A stretch of 64,000 nt of DNA from Streptomyces hokutonensis (GTDB taxonomy: Bacteria > Actinomycetota > Actinomycetes > Streptomycetales > Streptomycetaceae), in contig NZ_BARG01000030.1 of the NCBI RefSeq assembly GCF_000376565.1, forward strand, positions 62,001-126,000, written 5' to 3'. The position numbers and the translations under genes are program-made. Shown one piece after another: positions 17,333-26,101 of this stretch. Position 1 is the first letter of the stretch. Every line of letters begins with the position of its first letter. The notes under the pieces were generated by a model, which searched no databases, was not told where the DNA came from, and worked only from the letters and a program-made list of their open reading frames with translations.

Positions 17333-18685
17333 ATGACCACGGTGTACGAGGAGCAGGCGCCTCCTTTCTCGCCGGTCGCCGGACGTCGTTCCCCGGCGAT
17401 CCCGCTGCTGGTTGTGCTGTGGGCCGGCGCGGCTGCCGTGGTCGCCCTGTGGTGGCAGAGCGCCACCTCGGTGGTGGGTGCCGCGGGCTGGCTGACCGAG
17501 GCTGGGCGGATCGCGGGGCTGCTGTGCGGCTACTCCTGCGCGGTGCTCGTCGGCTTGATGGCCCGGGTGCCGCTGCTCGAGCGGCGGATCGGTTCGGACC
17601 GGGTGGCCCGTTGGCACGCGATGGCCGGGCGGTACACGATCTGTCTGCTGGTCGCGCACGTCGTGCTGATCATCGCCGGGTACGCGGCCCGCACTCAGAC
17701 GTCGTTCCTGCGTGAGACGACCACCATCGTCTTCCACTTTCCTAGGGTCCTCCCGGCCACCCTCGGCACGATCGTCCTGTTCGCCGTCGGCGTCGTCTCG
17801 GCGCGCGCCGTCCGTCGCAGGGTCAGTTACGAGTTCTGGTACTACCTGCATCTGCTGACGTACGGGTCGGTCTTCCTCTCCTTCGGCCATCAGATCGAGC
17901 TCGGCGCTGAGTTCATCGGGAGCCCGGTCGCCAAGGCCGCCTGGTTCGCTCTGTACCTGAGTGTCCTGGCGCTGGTGGTGTGGTTCCGGGTCCTCACCCC
18001 GGTGTGGCTCAACCTGCGCCACATGCTGCGGGTGGAGTCGGTGCAACGGGAAACGCCGGATGTGTGGTCCGTCGTCGTCCGGGGCCGGCGCCTGGAGAAG
18101 CTCGGTGTCGAGCCCGGGCAGTTCTTCCGGTGGCGGTTCCTCGCGAGCGGCATGTGGTGGACGTCGACGCCGTATTCGCTGTCCGCGCCACCCCGCCACG
18201 ACCGGCTGCGCATCACGGTCAAGGCGCTCGGAAACCACAGCGCGTCCGTGTCACGTCTGCGACCGGGCACCCGGGTATGGGCGGCGGGCCCATACGGCGC
18301 GCTGACCGCCGACCGGCAGACCTCCGGCATGACGCTGCTGATCGGGGCCGGAGTGGGCATCACCCCGCTGCGCGCCCTGTTCGAGACGCTGCCGGGTGAG
18401 GTGACGCTGCTGTACCGGGCGCACTCGGCCGAGGACCTGGCCCTTGCGCAGGAGTTGGAGTCCATAGCCCGGTGGCGCGGCGCCAAGGTGCTCTACGCAC
18501 TCAACGGCGCGGACGGCAAACGGCCCCGCCTCACGCCCGGCGCGCTGCACAACATGGTGCCCGAGCTTGTCGACCACGACGTGTACCTGTGCGGGCCGTC
18601 CGGGTTCGCCGAGGACATGTACGAAGTGCTGTGTGCGGCAGGGGTTCCGGCCCGTCGGATCCATCACGAGTCGTTCGAGCTGTGA
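17333..18685 (+). CDS. Ferric reductase-like transmembrane oxidoreductase
   Basis: A 450-residue membrane flavoprotein. Residues about 20-230 form six helices of a ferric-reductase-like domain with likely haem-ligand histidines (RWHAMAGRYT, VAHVVLI, YLHLLTYG, FGHQ); the C-terminal part is a ferredoxin-NADP reductase module with FAD site TPYSLSAPP, NAD(P) site GAGVGITPLRAL and terminal YLCGPSGF. It moves electrons from NAD(P)H across the membrane. ATG 17333 with AAGGAAAAG upstream is preferred, although the frame is open back to 17132. The FMN-binding protein encoded 7 bases downstream is the probable electron acceptor. The gene is divergent from, and probably controlled by, MarR copy A. Confidence 0.9.
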   Translation: MTTVYEEQAPPFSPVAGRRSPAIPLLVVLWAGAAAVVALWWQSATSVVGAAGWLTEAGRIAGLLCGYSCAVLVGLMARVPLLERRIGSDRVARWHAMAGRYTICLLVAHVVLIIAGYAARTQTSFLRETTTIVFHFPRVLPATLGTIVLFAVGVVSARAVRRRVSYEFWYYLHLLTYGSVFLSFGHQIELGAEFIGSPVAKAAWFALYLSVLALVVWFRVLTPVWLNLRHMLRVESVQRETPDVWSVVVRGRRLEKLGVEPGQFFRWRFLASGMWWTSTPYSLSAPPRHDRLRITVKALGNHSASVSRLRPGTRVWAAGPYGALTADRQTSGMTLLIGAGVGITPLRALFETLPGEVTLLYRAHSAEDLALAQELESIARWRGAKVLYALNGADGKRPRLTPGALHNMVPELVDHDVYLCGPSGFAEDMYEVLCAAGVPARRIHHESFEL

Positions 18686-18692
18686 GGTCGTC

Positions 18693-19178
18693 ATGCACCC
18701 GTTGAAGAGGAAGAGCCCGCTGCGCCGGATCGTGCTGGCGAGTGCCGTCACCGTGTCCGGGATGGTGCTGCTGCTGTCGCTGAAGCCGCATTCGTCCCCG
18801 GAGATCACCGTGGCCGCGCCCGCGCCCGCTCCGTCCAGCAGTGACAGCGTGGCGGGCGATTCGGGCGGGTCGAGTGCGTCCCCGGGTATGGGCACCCGTG
18901 CGACCAAGACCGTCACCGGTGACTCGGTTCAGACAGTGTTCGGTCCGGTCCAGGTCCGCGTCACGCTGCGGAACGGCAAGATCACCAAGGTCGCGGCCGT
19001 CGAGTATCCCAAGGCCGACCCGCTGGAGGAGCAGCTCAACGACTACGCCGTCGCGCAGCTGGAGCAGGAGGCGCTCTCCGCGCAGAGCGCGGACATCGAC
19101 GTGGTGTCCGGGGCCACGTACACGAGCCAGGGGTACCAGCAGTCCCTCCAGTCGGCGCTGGATGCCGCGAAGAAGTGA
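18693..19178 (+). CDS. Exported FMN-binding domain protein
   Basis: A 161-residue protein with a single N-terminal membrane anchor or signal (RIVLASAVTVSGMVLLLSL), a Ser/Gly/Pro-rich linker and an FMN-binding domain of the NqrC/RnfG type. The C-terminal VVSGATYTSQGY matches the motif on which FMN is attached covalently to Thr by an ApbE flavinyltransferase (no apbE is seen here). It lies directly after the ferric-reductase-like gene, an arrangement known from extracellular flavin electron-transfer systems. ATG 18693 is chosen from the hydrophobic leader. Confidence 0.88.
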   Translation: MHPLKRKSPLRRIVLASAVTVSGMVLLLSLKPHSSPEITVAAPAPAPSSSDSVAGDSGGSSASPGMGTRATKTVTGDSVQTVFGPVQVRVTLRNGKITKVAAVEYPKADPLEEQLNDYAVAQLEQEALSAQSADIDVVSGATYTSQGYQQSLQSALDAAKK

Positions 19179-19211
19179 CCCGGGGGGGCCGGGCTTCGCC
19201 CGTGCGGAGTT

Positions 19212-19257
19212 AAGTGAACACTGTCCTCTTGTTAAGAGTACGGTGTTCAGATAGCTT
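19212..19257 (+). promoter_or_regulatory. Promoter and paired operators of the second Mo-hydroxylase operon
   Basis: -35 TTGTTA (19229-19234), 17-bp spacer, -10 TAGCTT (19252-19257). Imperfect palindromes AAGTGAAC-ACT-GTCCTCTT (19212-19230) and AAGAGTAC-GGT-GTTCAGAT (19234-19252) are centred 22 bp apart. The same layout occurs at 31635-31681 beside a TetR gene. Confidence 0.7.
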
Positions 19258-19305
19258 GACGACGGATGAACGAAGGCGCGTGAGCGCGCTACAGGAAGGC
19301 TGATC

Positions 19306-19872
19306 ATGGCCCCAGCGACGTCCAGTTCCGTCACCCTGAACATCAACGGCGAGAAACACACGCTGTCCGTGGACCATCGCACGACCCTGCTGGACGCACT
19401 GCGCGAGCGACTCGATCTGACCGGCAGCAAGAAGGGCTGTGACCAGGGGCAGTGCGGTGCGTGCACCGTGCTGCTTGACGGCCGTCGGGCGGTGTCCTGC
19501 CTCCAACTCGCGGTGGCCGCCGAGGGCCGCGAGATCACCACGATCGAAGGTCTGTCCGAGGACGGCCGACTGCACCCCGTGCAGCAGGCGTTCCTCGACC
19601 TGGACGGTTACCAGTGCGGCTACTGCACCCCCGGGCAGATCTGCTCGGCCGTCGCGGTGATTGAGGAACACGCGGCCGGCTGGCCCAGCGCGGTCACGGA
19701 TGACGTGCGACCCGAGGCCCAGCCGGCGCCGCTGAGCGCGGAGGAGATCCGGGAGCGGATGAGCGGCAACCTGTGCCGCTGCGGTGCCTACGTGGCCATC
19801 GTCGAAGCCGTCGCCCAGGCCGCGGCGACCGTCGCGGAGCAGGCCGGGACCGAGGAGGCGACAGCGGCATGA
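19306..19872 (+). CDS. Molybdenum hydroxylase 2Fe-2S subunit
   Basis: A 188-residue iron-sulfur subunit, homologous to PaoA/YagT/CoxS. The plant-ferredoxin-like cluster uses C45, C50, C53 and C65 (GCDQGQCGACTVLLDG); the second cluster uses C104, C107, C157 and C159 (CGYCTPGQ and NLCRCGAY). It carries electrons from the Mo centre to FAD. Unlike E. coli PaoA there is no Tat leader, so the complex is expected to be cytosolic. It is the first gene of a three-subunit operon and overlaps the FAD subunit by four bases. It is very similar to the subunit at 59581. Confidence 0.95.
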   Translation: MAPATSSSVTLNINGEKHTLSVDHRTTLLDALRERLDLTGSKKGCDQGQCGACTVLLDGRRAVSCLQLAVAAEGREITTIEGLSEDGRLHPVQQAFLDLDGYQCGYCTPGQICSAVAVIEEHAAGWPSAVTDDVRPEAQPAPLSAEEIRERMSGNLCRCGAYVAIVEAVAQAAATVAEQAGTEEATAA

Positions 19873-20861
19873 GGGAGTTCGGCTACCAGAAGGCGGCAGA
19901 TGTCTCCGTCGCAGTGGCACTGCTCGACGCCGATCCTGAGGCGCGGTTCCTCGGCGGCGGCACCAACCTTGTCGACCTGATGAAGACGGGTGTCGAGCGG
20001 CCGGCGCGGCTCGTCGACGTACGCGAACTGCCCCTGAACCGGATCGAGACGACCGAGGACGGCGGCCTGCGCATCGGCGCCACCGTCACCAACACGGACC
20101 TCGCCGTCCACCCCGAAGTCCGGCGCCGCTACCCGGCGTTGGCCCAGGCTGTGCTGGCCGGCGCCTCAGGACAGCTGCGCAACATGGCCACCGTCGGCGG
20201 CAACCTCCTCCAGCGCACCCGCTGTGGCTACTTCACCGACGTGACCAAAGCCTGCAACAAGCGTGTCCCCGGGAGCGGTTGTCCCGCCATCGAGGGTGAG
20301 CACCACAACCACGCGATCCTGGGTACCTCCCAGCACTGCGTGGCCACCCACCCCTCCGACATGGGCGTGGCGCTGACCGCCTTCGACGCCGTCGTCTCGT
20401 ACGAAACGGTCGACGGGCCGGGAGAGCTGCCGCTCGCCGACTTCTATCTGCCGGTAAGCGACACCCCACACCGGGAGACCGCACTGCCGCCGGGTGCGCT
20501 GATCACCGGCGTCACCCTGCCGCCCACCCCAGTCGCGGCCAACTCCCGCTACCGCAAGGTGCGTGAGCGGGCCTCGTACGCCTTCGCGATCGGCTCGATC
20601 GCCGCCGCGCTCGACATCCAGGACGGCGTCGTACGGGATGTGCGTCTGGCCTTCGGGGCGGTGGCGTCCCGGCCGTGGCGGGCCCGCGTCGCCGAGCAGA
20701 TGCTGACCGGGGCGCCGGCCGAGGCGGTGAGTTTCGCTGCGGCCGCCGACGCCGAACTCGCGGCGGCCAGGCCGCTTGCGCACAACGCCTACAAGGTGAG
20801 GCTGATGCACAACCTCGTGGCGGCTGTGCTGACTGAGATGGTCCAGGAGGTCGCCCGATGA
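19869..20861 (+). CDS. Molybdenum hydroxylase FAD-binding subunit with predicted 4Fe-4S site
   Basis: A 330-residue FAD subunit. FAD-binding motifs are FLGGGTNLVDLM and ATVGGNLLQRT. Cysteines C119, C129, C138 and C157 lie in the insertion RTRCGYF...KACNK...GSGCPAIEG...HCVATHPSD, which in PaoB binds an extra 4Fe-4S cluster. The CO dehydrogenase flavoprotein C-terminal domain follows. ATG 19869 overlaps the stop of the 2Fe-2S subunit, and the end overlaps the Mo subunit. These marks place the enzyme in the PaoABC branch (aldehyde oxidoreductases) rather than classic xanthine dehydrogenase. Confidence 0.94.
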   Translation: MREFGYQKAADVSVAVALLDADPEARFLGGGTNLVDLMKTGVERPARLVDVRELPLNRIETTEDGGLRIGATVTNTDLAVHPEVRRRYPALAQAVLAGASGQLRNMATVGGNLLQRTRCGYFTDVTKACNKRVPGSGCPAIEGEHHNHAILGTSQHCVATHPSDMGVALTAFDAVVSYETVDGPGELPLADFYLPVSDTPHRETALPPGALITGVTLPPTPVAANSRYRKVRERASYAFAIGSIAAALDIQDGVVRDVRLAFGAVASRPWRARVAEQMLTGAPAEAVSFAAAADAELAAARPLAHNAYKVRLMHNLVAAVLTEMVQEVAR

Positions 20862-22990
20862 GCACGACAACAGGGGCGCACGGCAAAGTCATCGGACTCC
20901 CGTATGTCCGGGTGGAGGGCCGGGACAAGGTCACCGGGGCCGCCCGCTACGCCGGGGAGGTTCCCTTCCCAGGCCTCGCCCACGGCTGGCTGGTGCTGTC
21001 CACCATCGCCCGGGGCCGCGTCCGCTCCCTCGACACGGCTCCCGTCCTAGACATGCCGGGTGTGCTCGCCGTCCTGCATCACGGCAACGCCCTTCCGGTC
21101 GACATCAGCTGGGTCGATCCGCAGCTGGGCCCCCCGGACGCGACGCTCGGTGTCTTCCAGCACGACCGGGTGCCCTACGCGGGATGGCCGGTGGCACTGG
21201 TCGTCGCTGAGACGTCCGAGCAGGCCAGGGAGGCCGCCGAGGCACTCAAGGTCGACTACGACCAGGAGTCGCATGACGTAGACCTCTCCTACGACCACCC
21301 TGGCGTCTACCCGCTGGTCGGCCCGCTGAGGCCGGCGACGGAGGAGAAGGGGGACCTGGCCGCCGAGCTGGCCGCGTCCGACGTCGTCGTCGAGGCCGAG
21401 TACACCACTGGGCAGGGGCACCACAATCCCATGGAGCCCCACGCGGTGACGGCCCGTTGGGAGGGGGAGCGGCTCGAAGTCCTCGACTCGAACCAGGGCA
21501 GCCCGTTCGTGGCCGGTGCTCTCGCGCAGGTCTTCTCGCTCGAACCGACCGCTGTCCGGGTGCGGACCGAGCACGTGGGCGGCGCGTTCGGCAGCAAGTC
21601 GCAGGCCCGGACGCACCATGTGGCCGCCGCGATGGCCGCGCGCATCCTGGACCGGCCGGTCCGTGTGGTGCTGACCCGGCGCCAGATGTTCTCCCTCACC
21701 GGTTATCGCAGCGCCACGATCCAGCGGATCCGGCTCGGTGCGAATCCCGAGGGGAAGCTGCGGGCGGTGGAGCACCGCTCCCTGTGCCAGACCTCGACCA
21801 CGTACGAGTACGTCGAGGCGAGCACGATGATGACCCGGATGATGTACGACGCCGACGCGCACCACACGGCCAACCTGGCGGTGCGGCTGGACGTGCCGAC
21901 GCCCGGGTTCATGCGGGCGCCGGGAGAGGCGCCGGGCTCGTTCGCGCTGGAGTGCGCGATGGACGAACTCGCCGAGAAGTGCGGCATCGACCCGATCGAA
22001 CTGCGCTTGCGCAACGAGCCCGAGCGTGGGCCGATCTCCGGGAGGGAGTACAGCGCCCGCAACGTGGTTGCCTGCTTCCGTGAAGGCGCCCGCAGGTTCG
22101 GCTGGGCCGAACGTGATCCGCGTCCCGGCGTACGCCGCGAAGGCCGCTGGCTGCTGGGGACCGGCACGGCCGCGGCCACGTACCCCATGCACGTCATGCC
22201 GTCCTCGGCCTCCGTGACCGCGAACGCGGACGCAACCTTCACGGTGCGGATCGCGGCGTCGGACCTCGGGACCGGAGCACGCACCGCGCTCACCCTCGCG
22301 GCCGCCGACGCGCTCGAGGTGGCGCCCGAGCGTGTCCGTGTCGAGATCGGGGACACCGCCTTCGGGTTCGCGATGGTCGCGGCCGCCTCGGCAGGCACCC
22401 GTTCCTGGGTGTTTGCCATCAGGAAGGCGGTCGCCCAACTCCGGGAGCAGTTGTCCCAGGGCGCCGCCGTTCCACCGGAAGGCGTCACGGTGATGGCCAA
22501 CACCTTCGCGGAGGCCGGTGCTCTCCACCACGACGACAAGGAACGGCACACGTACGGTGCGCAGTTCGCCGAGGTGGCAGTCGACCCCGCCACCGGCGAG
22601 GTGCGTGTGCGGCGCATGCTCGGCATGTTCGCGGCGGGCCAGATCATCAACCCGCTCACCGCCCGCAGCCAGCTCATCGGAGGCATGACCTGGGGCATCT
22701 CCATGGCCCTGCACGAGGAGGCGGCCCTGGACGAGGCCACGGGCAGCCTGGTGGGTGCGGACTTCGCGGGCTATCACATCTCCGCGCACGCCGATGTTCC
22801 GGCCGTCGAGGCGGACTGGGTGGACGACCCGGACCCGGGCGACCCGGTCGGGGTCAAGGGCATCGGTGAGATCGGCAACGTGGGCGCCGCCGCGGCGATC
22901 GCCAACGCGGTCTGGCACGCGACCGGCGTGCGTCACCGCCATCTGCCGATCCGACCGGACCGCGTTCTCCTGGCAGCACCAAGTGCTTGA
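20858..22990 (+). CDS. Molybdenum hydroxylase Mo-binding catalytic subunit
   Basis: A 710-residue catalytic subunit: N-terminal VEGRDKVTGAARYAGEVPFP, cofactor loop GGAFGSK, and C-terminal GIGEIGNVGAAAAIANAVWH with the catalytic Glu. It is much closer to the subunit at 56427 than to that at 409. It completes a 2Fe-2S/FAD/Mo operon with four-base overlaps. Its last codons overlap a GTG that opens a relic of an xdhC gene (22983). The substrate, probably an aldehyde or N-heterocycle, cannot be predicted from sequence. Confidence 0.94.
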   Translation: MSTTTGAHGKVIGLPYVRVEGRDKVTGAARYAGEVPFPGLAHGWLVLSTIARGRVRSLDTAPVLDMPGVLAVLHHGNALPVDISWVDPQLGPPDATLGVFQHDRVPYAGWPVALVVAETSEQAREAAEALKVDYDQESHDVDLSYDHPGVYPLVGPLRPATEEKGDLAAELAASDVVVEAEYTTGQGHHNPMEPHAVTARWEGERLEVLDSNQGSPFVAGALAQVFSLEPTAVRVRTEHVGGAFGSKSQARTHHVAAAMAARILDRPVRVVLTRRQMFSLTGYRSATIQRIRLGANPEGKLRAVEHRSLCQTSTTYEYVEASTMMTRMMYDADAHHTANLAVRLDVPTPGFMRAPGEAPGSFALECAMDELAEKCGIDPIELRLRNEPERGPISGREYSARNVVACFREGARRFGWAERDPRPGVRREGRWLLGTGTAAATYPMHVMPSSASVTANADATFTVRIAASDLGTGARTALTLAAADALEVAPERVRVEIGDTAFGFAMVAAASAGTRSWVFAIRKAVAQLREQLSQGAAVPPEGVTVMANTFAEAGALHHDDKERHTYGAQFAEVAVDPATGEVRVRRMLGMFAAGQIINPLTARSQLIGGMTWGISMALHEEAALDEATGSLVGADFAGYHISAHADVPAVEADWVDDPDPGDPVGVKGIGEIGNVGAAAAIANAVWHATGVRHRHLPIRPDRVLLAAPSA

Positions 22991-23024
22991 TACTTCGGGA
23001 GAGTTGGGTTGGAGAGAACCATGA
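22983..23024 (+). pseudogene. Vestige of an xdhC start
   Basis: A GTG overlapping the Mo-subunit stop opens 13 codons reading VLDTSGELGWREP. The true XdhC at 8336 starts MLDISRELGRW, and the DNA matches closely from CCAAGTGCTTGATA onward. The frame stops at once and a membrane-protein gene begins. The simplest reading is an xdhC gene deleted except for its first ten or so codons. Confidence 0.6.
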
Positions 23025-23665
23025 GACCTCGCGCCCTCGGACGCCACATGCAGGTGGACGACAGAGCCGATCGGCAGGGGGCGATGCCCGGCGGCCCGGA
23101 GGGGAACGAGCGGCTGACCGCCGCGACCGGGGCGATGCTGCTGGTGCTGTTCGCCGTCGAGGGCGTCACCATCCCCCTGCTTGGGCGACTTCTCGCCCTG
23201 CACTTCTTCGTCGGGCTGCTGCTGATCGGCCCGGTCTTCCTCAAGATCGGTTCGACCAGCTACCGGTTCTATCGCTACTACACGGGATCGTCCCCATACC
23301 GTCGCAAGGGGCCGCCGACGCTGCTGTTGCGGGTCGTGGGCCCGCTGGTCGTGATTACGAGCGTCGTAGTCCTGGGCACCGGGGTGGCGTTGGCTCTGCT
23401 CGGTCCCGGCAGTGGTTCGGATGTCGTGCTCATGCTGCACAGAGTTGGCTTCGTTTCGTGGCTCGCCGTGATGACGGTGCATGTCCTCGCTTACGTGTGG
23501 CGCATTCCGCGCCTCATCGGCGCGGAAGTGCGCCGCCGCCCCGGACGCGACGGGGAGGTGATCCCGTGGCGTGCCGGGCGAGGGGCGCTGCTGGCGGTGG
23601 CGCTGGGTGGGGGACTGGTCGTTGCGTTGGCCGGGACGCACCTGGCTTCCGAATGGCGCAGATAG
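23021..23665 (+). CDS. Small membrane protein, possibly b-type cytochrome-like
   Basis: A 214-residue protein with about four hydrophobic segments (near residues 35-55, 60-80, 105-130, 145-165) and a last one at the C terminus. Histidines within or next to helices (LALHFFVGL, MLHRVGF, TVHVLAY) could bind haem, as in cytochrome b561-like proteins, but no signature is decisive. ATG 23021 has GGAGAG four bases upstream; an in-frame TTG at 23009 is less likely. It follows the Mo-hydroxylase operon by 30 bases, so a role as membrane electron acceptor for that enzyme is possible. Function is unproven. Confidence 0.7.
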   Translation: MRPRALGRHMQVDDRADRQGAMPGGPEGNERLTAATGAMLLVLFAVEGVTIPLLGRLLALHFFVGLLLIGPVFLKIGSTSYRFYRYYTGSSPYRRKGPPTLLLRVVGPLVVITSVVVLGTGVALALLGPGSGSDVVLMLHRVGFVSWLAVMTVHVLAYVWRIPRLIGAEVRRRPGRDGEVIPWRAGRGALLAVALGGGLVVALAGTHLASEWRR

Positions 23666-23699
23666 CGTCGTCGCACCGAACCCGCCGACCGGACCCGTC

Positions 23700-24965
23700 T
23701 CAGGCCTGGAGCGACGCCAGTTCCACCACCGTCACGTCTGAGGGCGCCCCGACCCGGGTCGGCGGGCCCCAGGCACCGGCGCCGCGGGACACGTACAACT
23801 GTGTGTCGCCGTACCGCTCCAGCCCCGCCACCGTCGGGTTCGCCAGCTCCGCCACGTAGTTCATCGGCCACAACTGACCGCCGTGGGTGTGGCCCGACAG
23901 CTGCAGGTCGACTCCGTGCCGTACGGCCTCGTCGATGAACACCGGCTGGTGGGCCAGCAGAACCGACGTCCGTGACGGGTCCCGGTCTCGCAGCGCGGCT
24001 GCGAGGTCGGGGGCGTCGTGGTGGTCCTCACCGGTCACGTCGTTCACTCCGGCGAGATCGAAGGCCGGGAGCTCCACCCGCTGGTTCGCCAGCAGCTTGA
24101 GTCCCAGTTCCTGCACATGGGCCTTCCACTCCTCCGCGCCGGAGAAGTACTCGTGGTTGCCGGTCACGAAGAACGTCCCGTGACGAGCCCGGAACCCGGA
24201 GATCGGCTCCACGGCAGTTCCCAGGTCCGCCACGGACCCGTCCACCAGGTCGCCGACCACGGCGATCAGGTCGGGCTGAGTCGAGTTCACGATCTCCACG
24301 ACCCGCTCGGAGAACCCGCGCCCGAGGATCGGGCCCAGATGAATGTCGCTGACCACCGCGATCCGGAAGCCGTGCGCCGACCTGGGCAGCTTCGCCAGCG
24401 GTACCGTCACCCGCTTCACCCGCGGTCCGCGCAGTACTCCGTAGGTGCCGTAGCCGACGGTGCCGAGTGCCACCGCGGCCGCCGCTCCGCCGACCAGCCG
24501 GGCCGCGAACATCCGCCGTGACAGGTCTGCGGAGGCCTCGCCGCCGATGTCGGCCGCAGGTGCGGAGAGTGGCGTCGGAGCAGTCGCGTCATCAGGCACT
24601 TTGACCGGCTCGGCGTTCCGCTCGGGAAGCGGTGCCCGCCCGGCCCGGCGCCGCAGCCACCAGGTCAGCGCGGGCCGGACCACCTCACCCGCGAGCACGC
24701 CCAGGAGCAGGTAGAGCGCGACTGCGACCCAGAGATATGCGGGCCATGAAAGGACCTGCACCACGGGGAACGGCAGCCCGACCCGCGAGCCGACGAAGGC
24801 CGCCAGCATGATGACGGGGGCCGCGACGAGCACCGCGGTGCCCAGCCGCCGCCCCACTGTGCCGGGCATGGTCGTGTCTCGGACGACGCGGCGCCAGACA
24901 TACCAGTGCAGGCCGCCCATCACCCCCACGACCACCGGGATGAGCAGGACGAACAGGATTCCCAC
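23700..24965 (-). CDS. Membrane-anchored metallophosphoesterase
   Basis: A 421-residue protein: about four N-terminal membrane helices (to residue about 110 and near 155), then a calcineurin-like phosphoesterase domain with the metal-binding signatures VVSDIHLGP, VGDLVDG, GNHEYFSG and SGHTHGGQLW. The family hydrolyses phosphoester bonds, often of lipids or nucleotides at the membrane. GTG 24965 is used as start. It is convergent with the preceding gene and 78 bases downstream of the SDR on the same strand. A housekeeping role is likely; no link to the catabolic genes is evident. Confidence 0.9.
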   Translation of the reverse strand: MGILFVLLIPVVVGVMGGLHWYVWRRVVRDTTMPGTVGRRLGTAVLVAAPVIMLAAFVGSRVGLPFPVVQVLSWPAYLWVAVALYLLLGVLAGEVVRPALTWWLRRRAGRAPLPERNAEPVKVPDDATAPTPLSAPAADIGGEASADLSRRMFAARLVGGAAAAVALGTVGYGTYGVLRGPRVKRVTVPLAKLPRSAHGFRIAVVSDIHLGPILGRGFSERVVEIVNSTQPDLIAVVGDLVDGSVADLGTAVEPISGFRARHGTFFVTGNHEYFSGAEEWKAHVQELGLKLLANQRVELPAFDLAGVNDVTGEDHHDAPDLAAALRDRDPSRTSVLLAHQPVFIDEAVRHGVDLQLSGHTHGGQLWPMNYVAELANPTVAGLERYGDTQLYVSRGAGAWGPPTRVGAPSDVTVVELASLQA

Positions 24966-25043
24966 AGTGCAGCAGACCTCTCTTGCGTTCCACGTCTTGC
25001 GCTGCGACGCCCCGGTGTTCCGCGCGTCGCTCCTCGGCGGCTT

Positions 25044-25946
25044 CTACGCGATGCCGACCATCGCCGCGCTCTCGCGCCACAGCATGTCCTGGGCGTCTCG
25101 GCTGCGTGCCAGTTCCGAGGGGTCGGGGAACGTCGGGTCGCCCTTGACCAGGGAGACGTAGATCCGTCCGGGCGGTGGAGCGACGGTACCGAGAGCGACC
25201 TCCGCCAGCATTTCACCGGAGCGTTCGGCTGTGCCCATGACGTATTCGGGCTTGAAGAGACCGGCCACGCGGAAGATGGTGCGCATCAGGACCGTAAGGA
25301 GCACCCGCCGGGCACGTGAGGCCTCGCGGCCGAGCGAGGTGCCCCCGGTCAGACCGGGATTGAAGGCGACCACACTGATGCCGCGGGCCTTCACCTCGTC
25401 CAGCGACGCGAAGGACAACGCGGTGAGCATGTTGCACAGCTTGGACGAGGAATAGGCGCGCACGCCGATGCTCTTGCTCGGGTGCGCCAGCTCTTGGGGC
25501 TCAAGGGTCTTGGGCCCGATAGGGGTGACCTTCGGGTCATGCGTGTCACTCGTGGTGATCACCAGGCGGCCATAGTTGGCCATGTGCGGCATCAGGAGTC
25601 GGGCCAGCAGATAGTGGGCCAGGTGGTTGACGGCGAACGTCAGCTCGAAGCCGTCCGCGCTTCGCTGGTCGTCACCGACCGCCTGCCGGCCGGCATTCAG
25701 GACCAGGATGTCGATCCGGGCTTCACCGAGCTCCTGGATCACCGCGGCGGCGAATGCCCGGACGCTCGCGAGCGAGGCCAGATCGAGCGGGATGACCTCG
25801 GCGCCACGCGGTGCCGTGCCGCTTCCGCGGGCACCGATGATGACCCGCGTATTGGGCTGGGCAGCGATGCGCTGCACCGCATGGGCGCCGAGCCCGGCGG
25901 TGGCGCCGGTCATGACGACAACGCGCTGCGGTGTGACTTGGTTCAT
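25044..25946 (-). CDS. SDR-family oxidoreductase (retinol dehydrogenase-like)
   Basis: A 300-residue extended SDR: cofactor motif TGATAGLG, NAG motif, FAVNHLAHYLL, and active site with Ser in VITTSDTHD and Tyr/Lys in YSSSK. ATG 25946 begins the conserved core (NQVTPQRVVVMTGA); the frame runs open a further 62 codons upstream into the duplicated control region. It is divergent from MarR copy B (26102) and should be under its control. Likely an NADP-dependent reductase of a hydrophobic or aromatic carbonyl. Confidence 0.88.
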   Translation of the reverse strand: MNQVTPQRVVVMTGATAGLGAHAVQRIAAQPNTRVIIGARGSGTAPRGAEVIPLDLASLASVRAFAAAVIQELGEARIDILVLNAGRQAVGDDQRSADGFELTFAVNHLAHYLLARLLMPHMANYGRLVITTSDTHDPKVTPIGPKTLEPQELAHPSKSIGVRAYSSSKLCNMLTALSFASLDEVKARGISVVAFNPGLTGGTSLGREASRARRVLLTVLMRTIFRVAGLFKPEYVMGTAERSGEMLAEVALGTVAPPPGRIYVSLVKGDPTFPDPSELARSRDAQDMLWRESAAMVGIA

Positions 25947-26004
25947 GGCTGGTTGTCCCGTTCTGGTCTGTGGGGGTTCTGTCGGCGCGGCCTGGAGCGC
26001 GGCT

Positions 26005-26100
26005 CGACGGTGGCGACTCACTGCCGGTTGCCGGAACTGCACCACCTCTGACACCATTGTTAATGTAACCAAGGAGATACTGTCAATTGATAAGGAGTCC
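26005..26100. promoter_or_regulatory. Divergent SDR/MarR control region (copy B)
   Basis: Reading leftward: -35 TTGACA (26081-26086), 17-bp spacer, -10 TTAACA (26058-26063). The segment downstream, 26005-26034, differs from 17206-17235 (reverse orientation) at only three positions. AAGGAG at 26092-26097 is the ribosome site of MarR copy B. Confidence 0.68.
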
Positions 26101-26101
26101 C

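Noticed and set aside
21047..23641. 864-codon minus-strand frame opposite the Mo subunit
   Set aside because: Composition (His/Arg/Gly/Val-rich) and lack of any conserved motif mark it as a shadow of the subunit at 20858.
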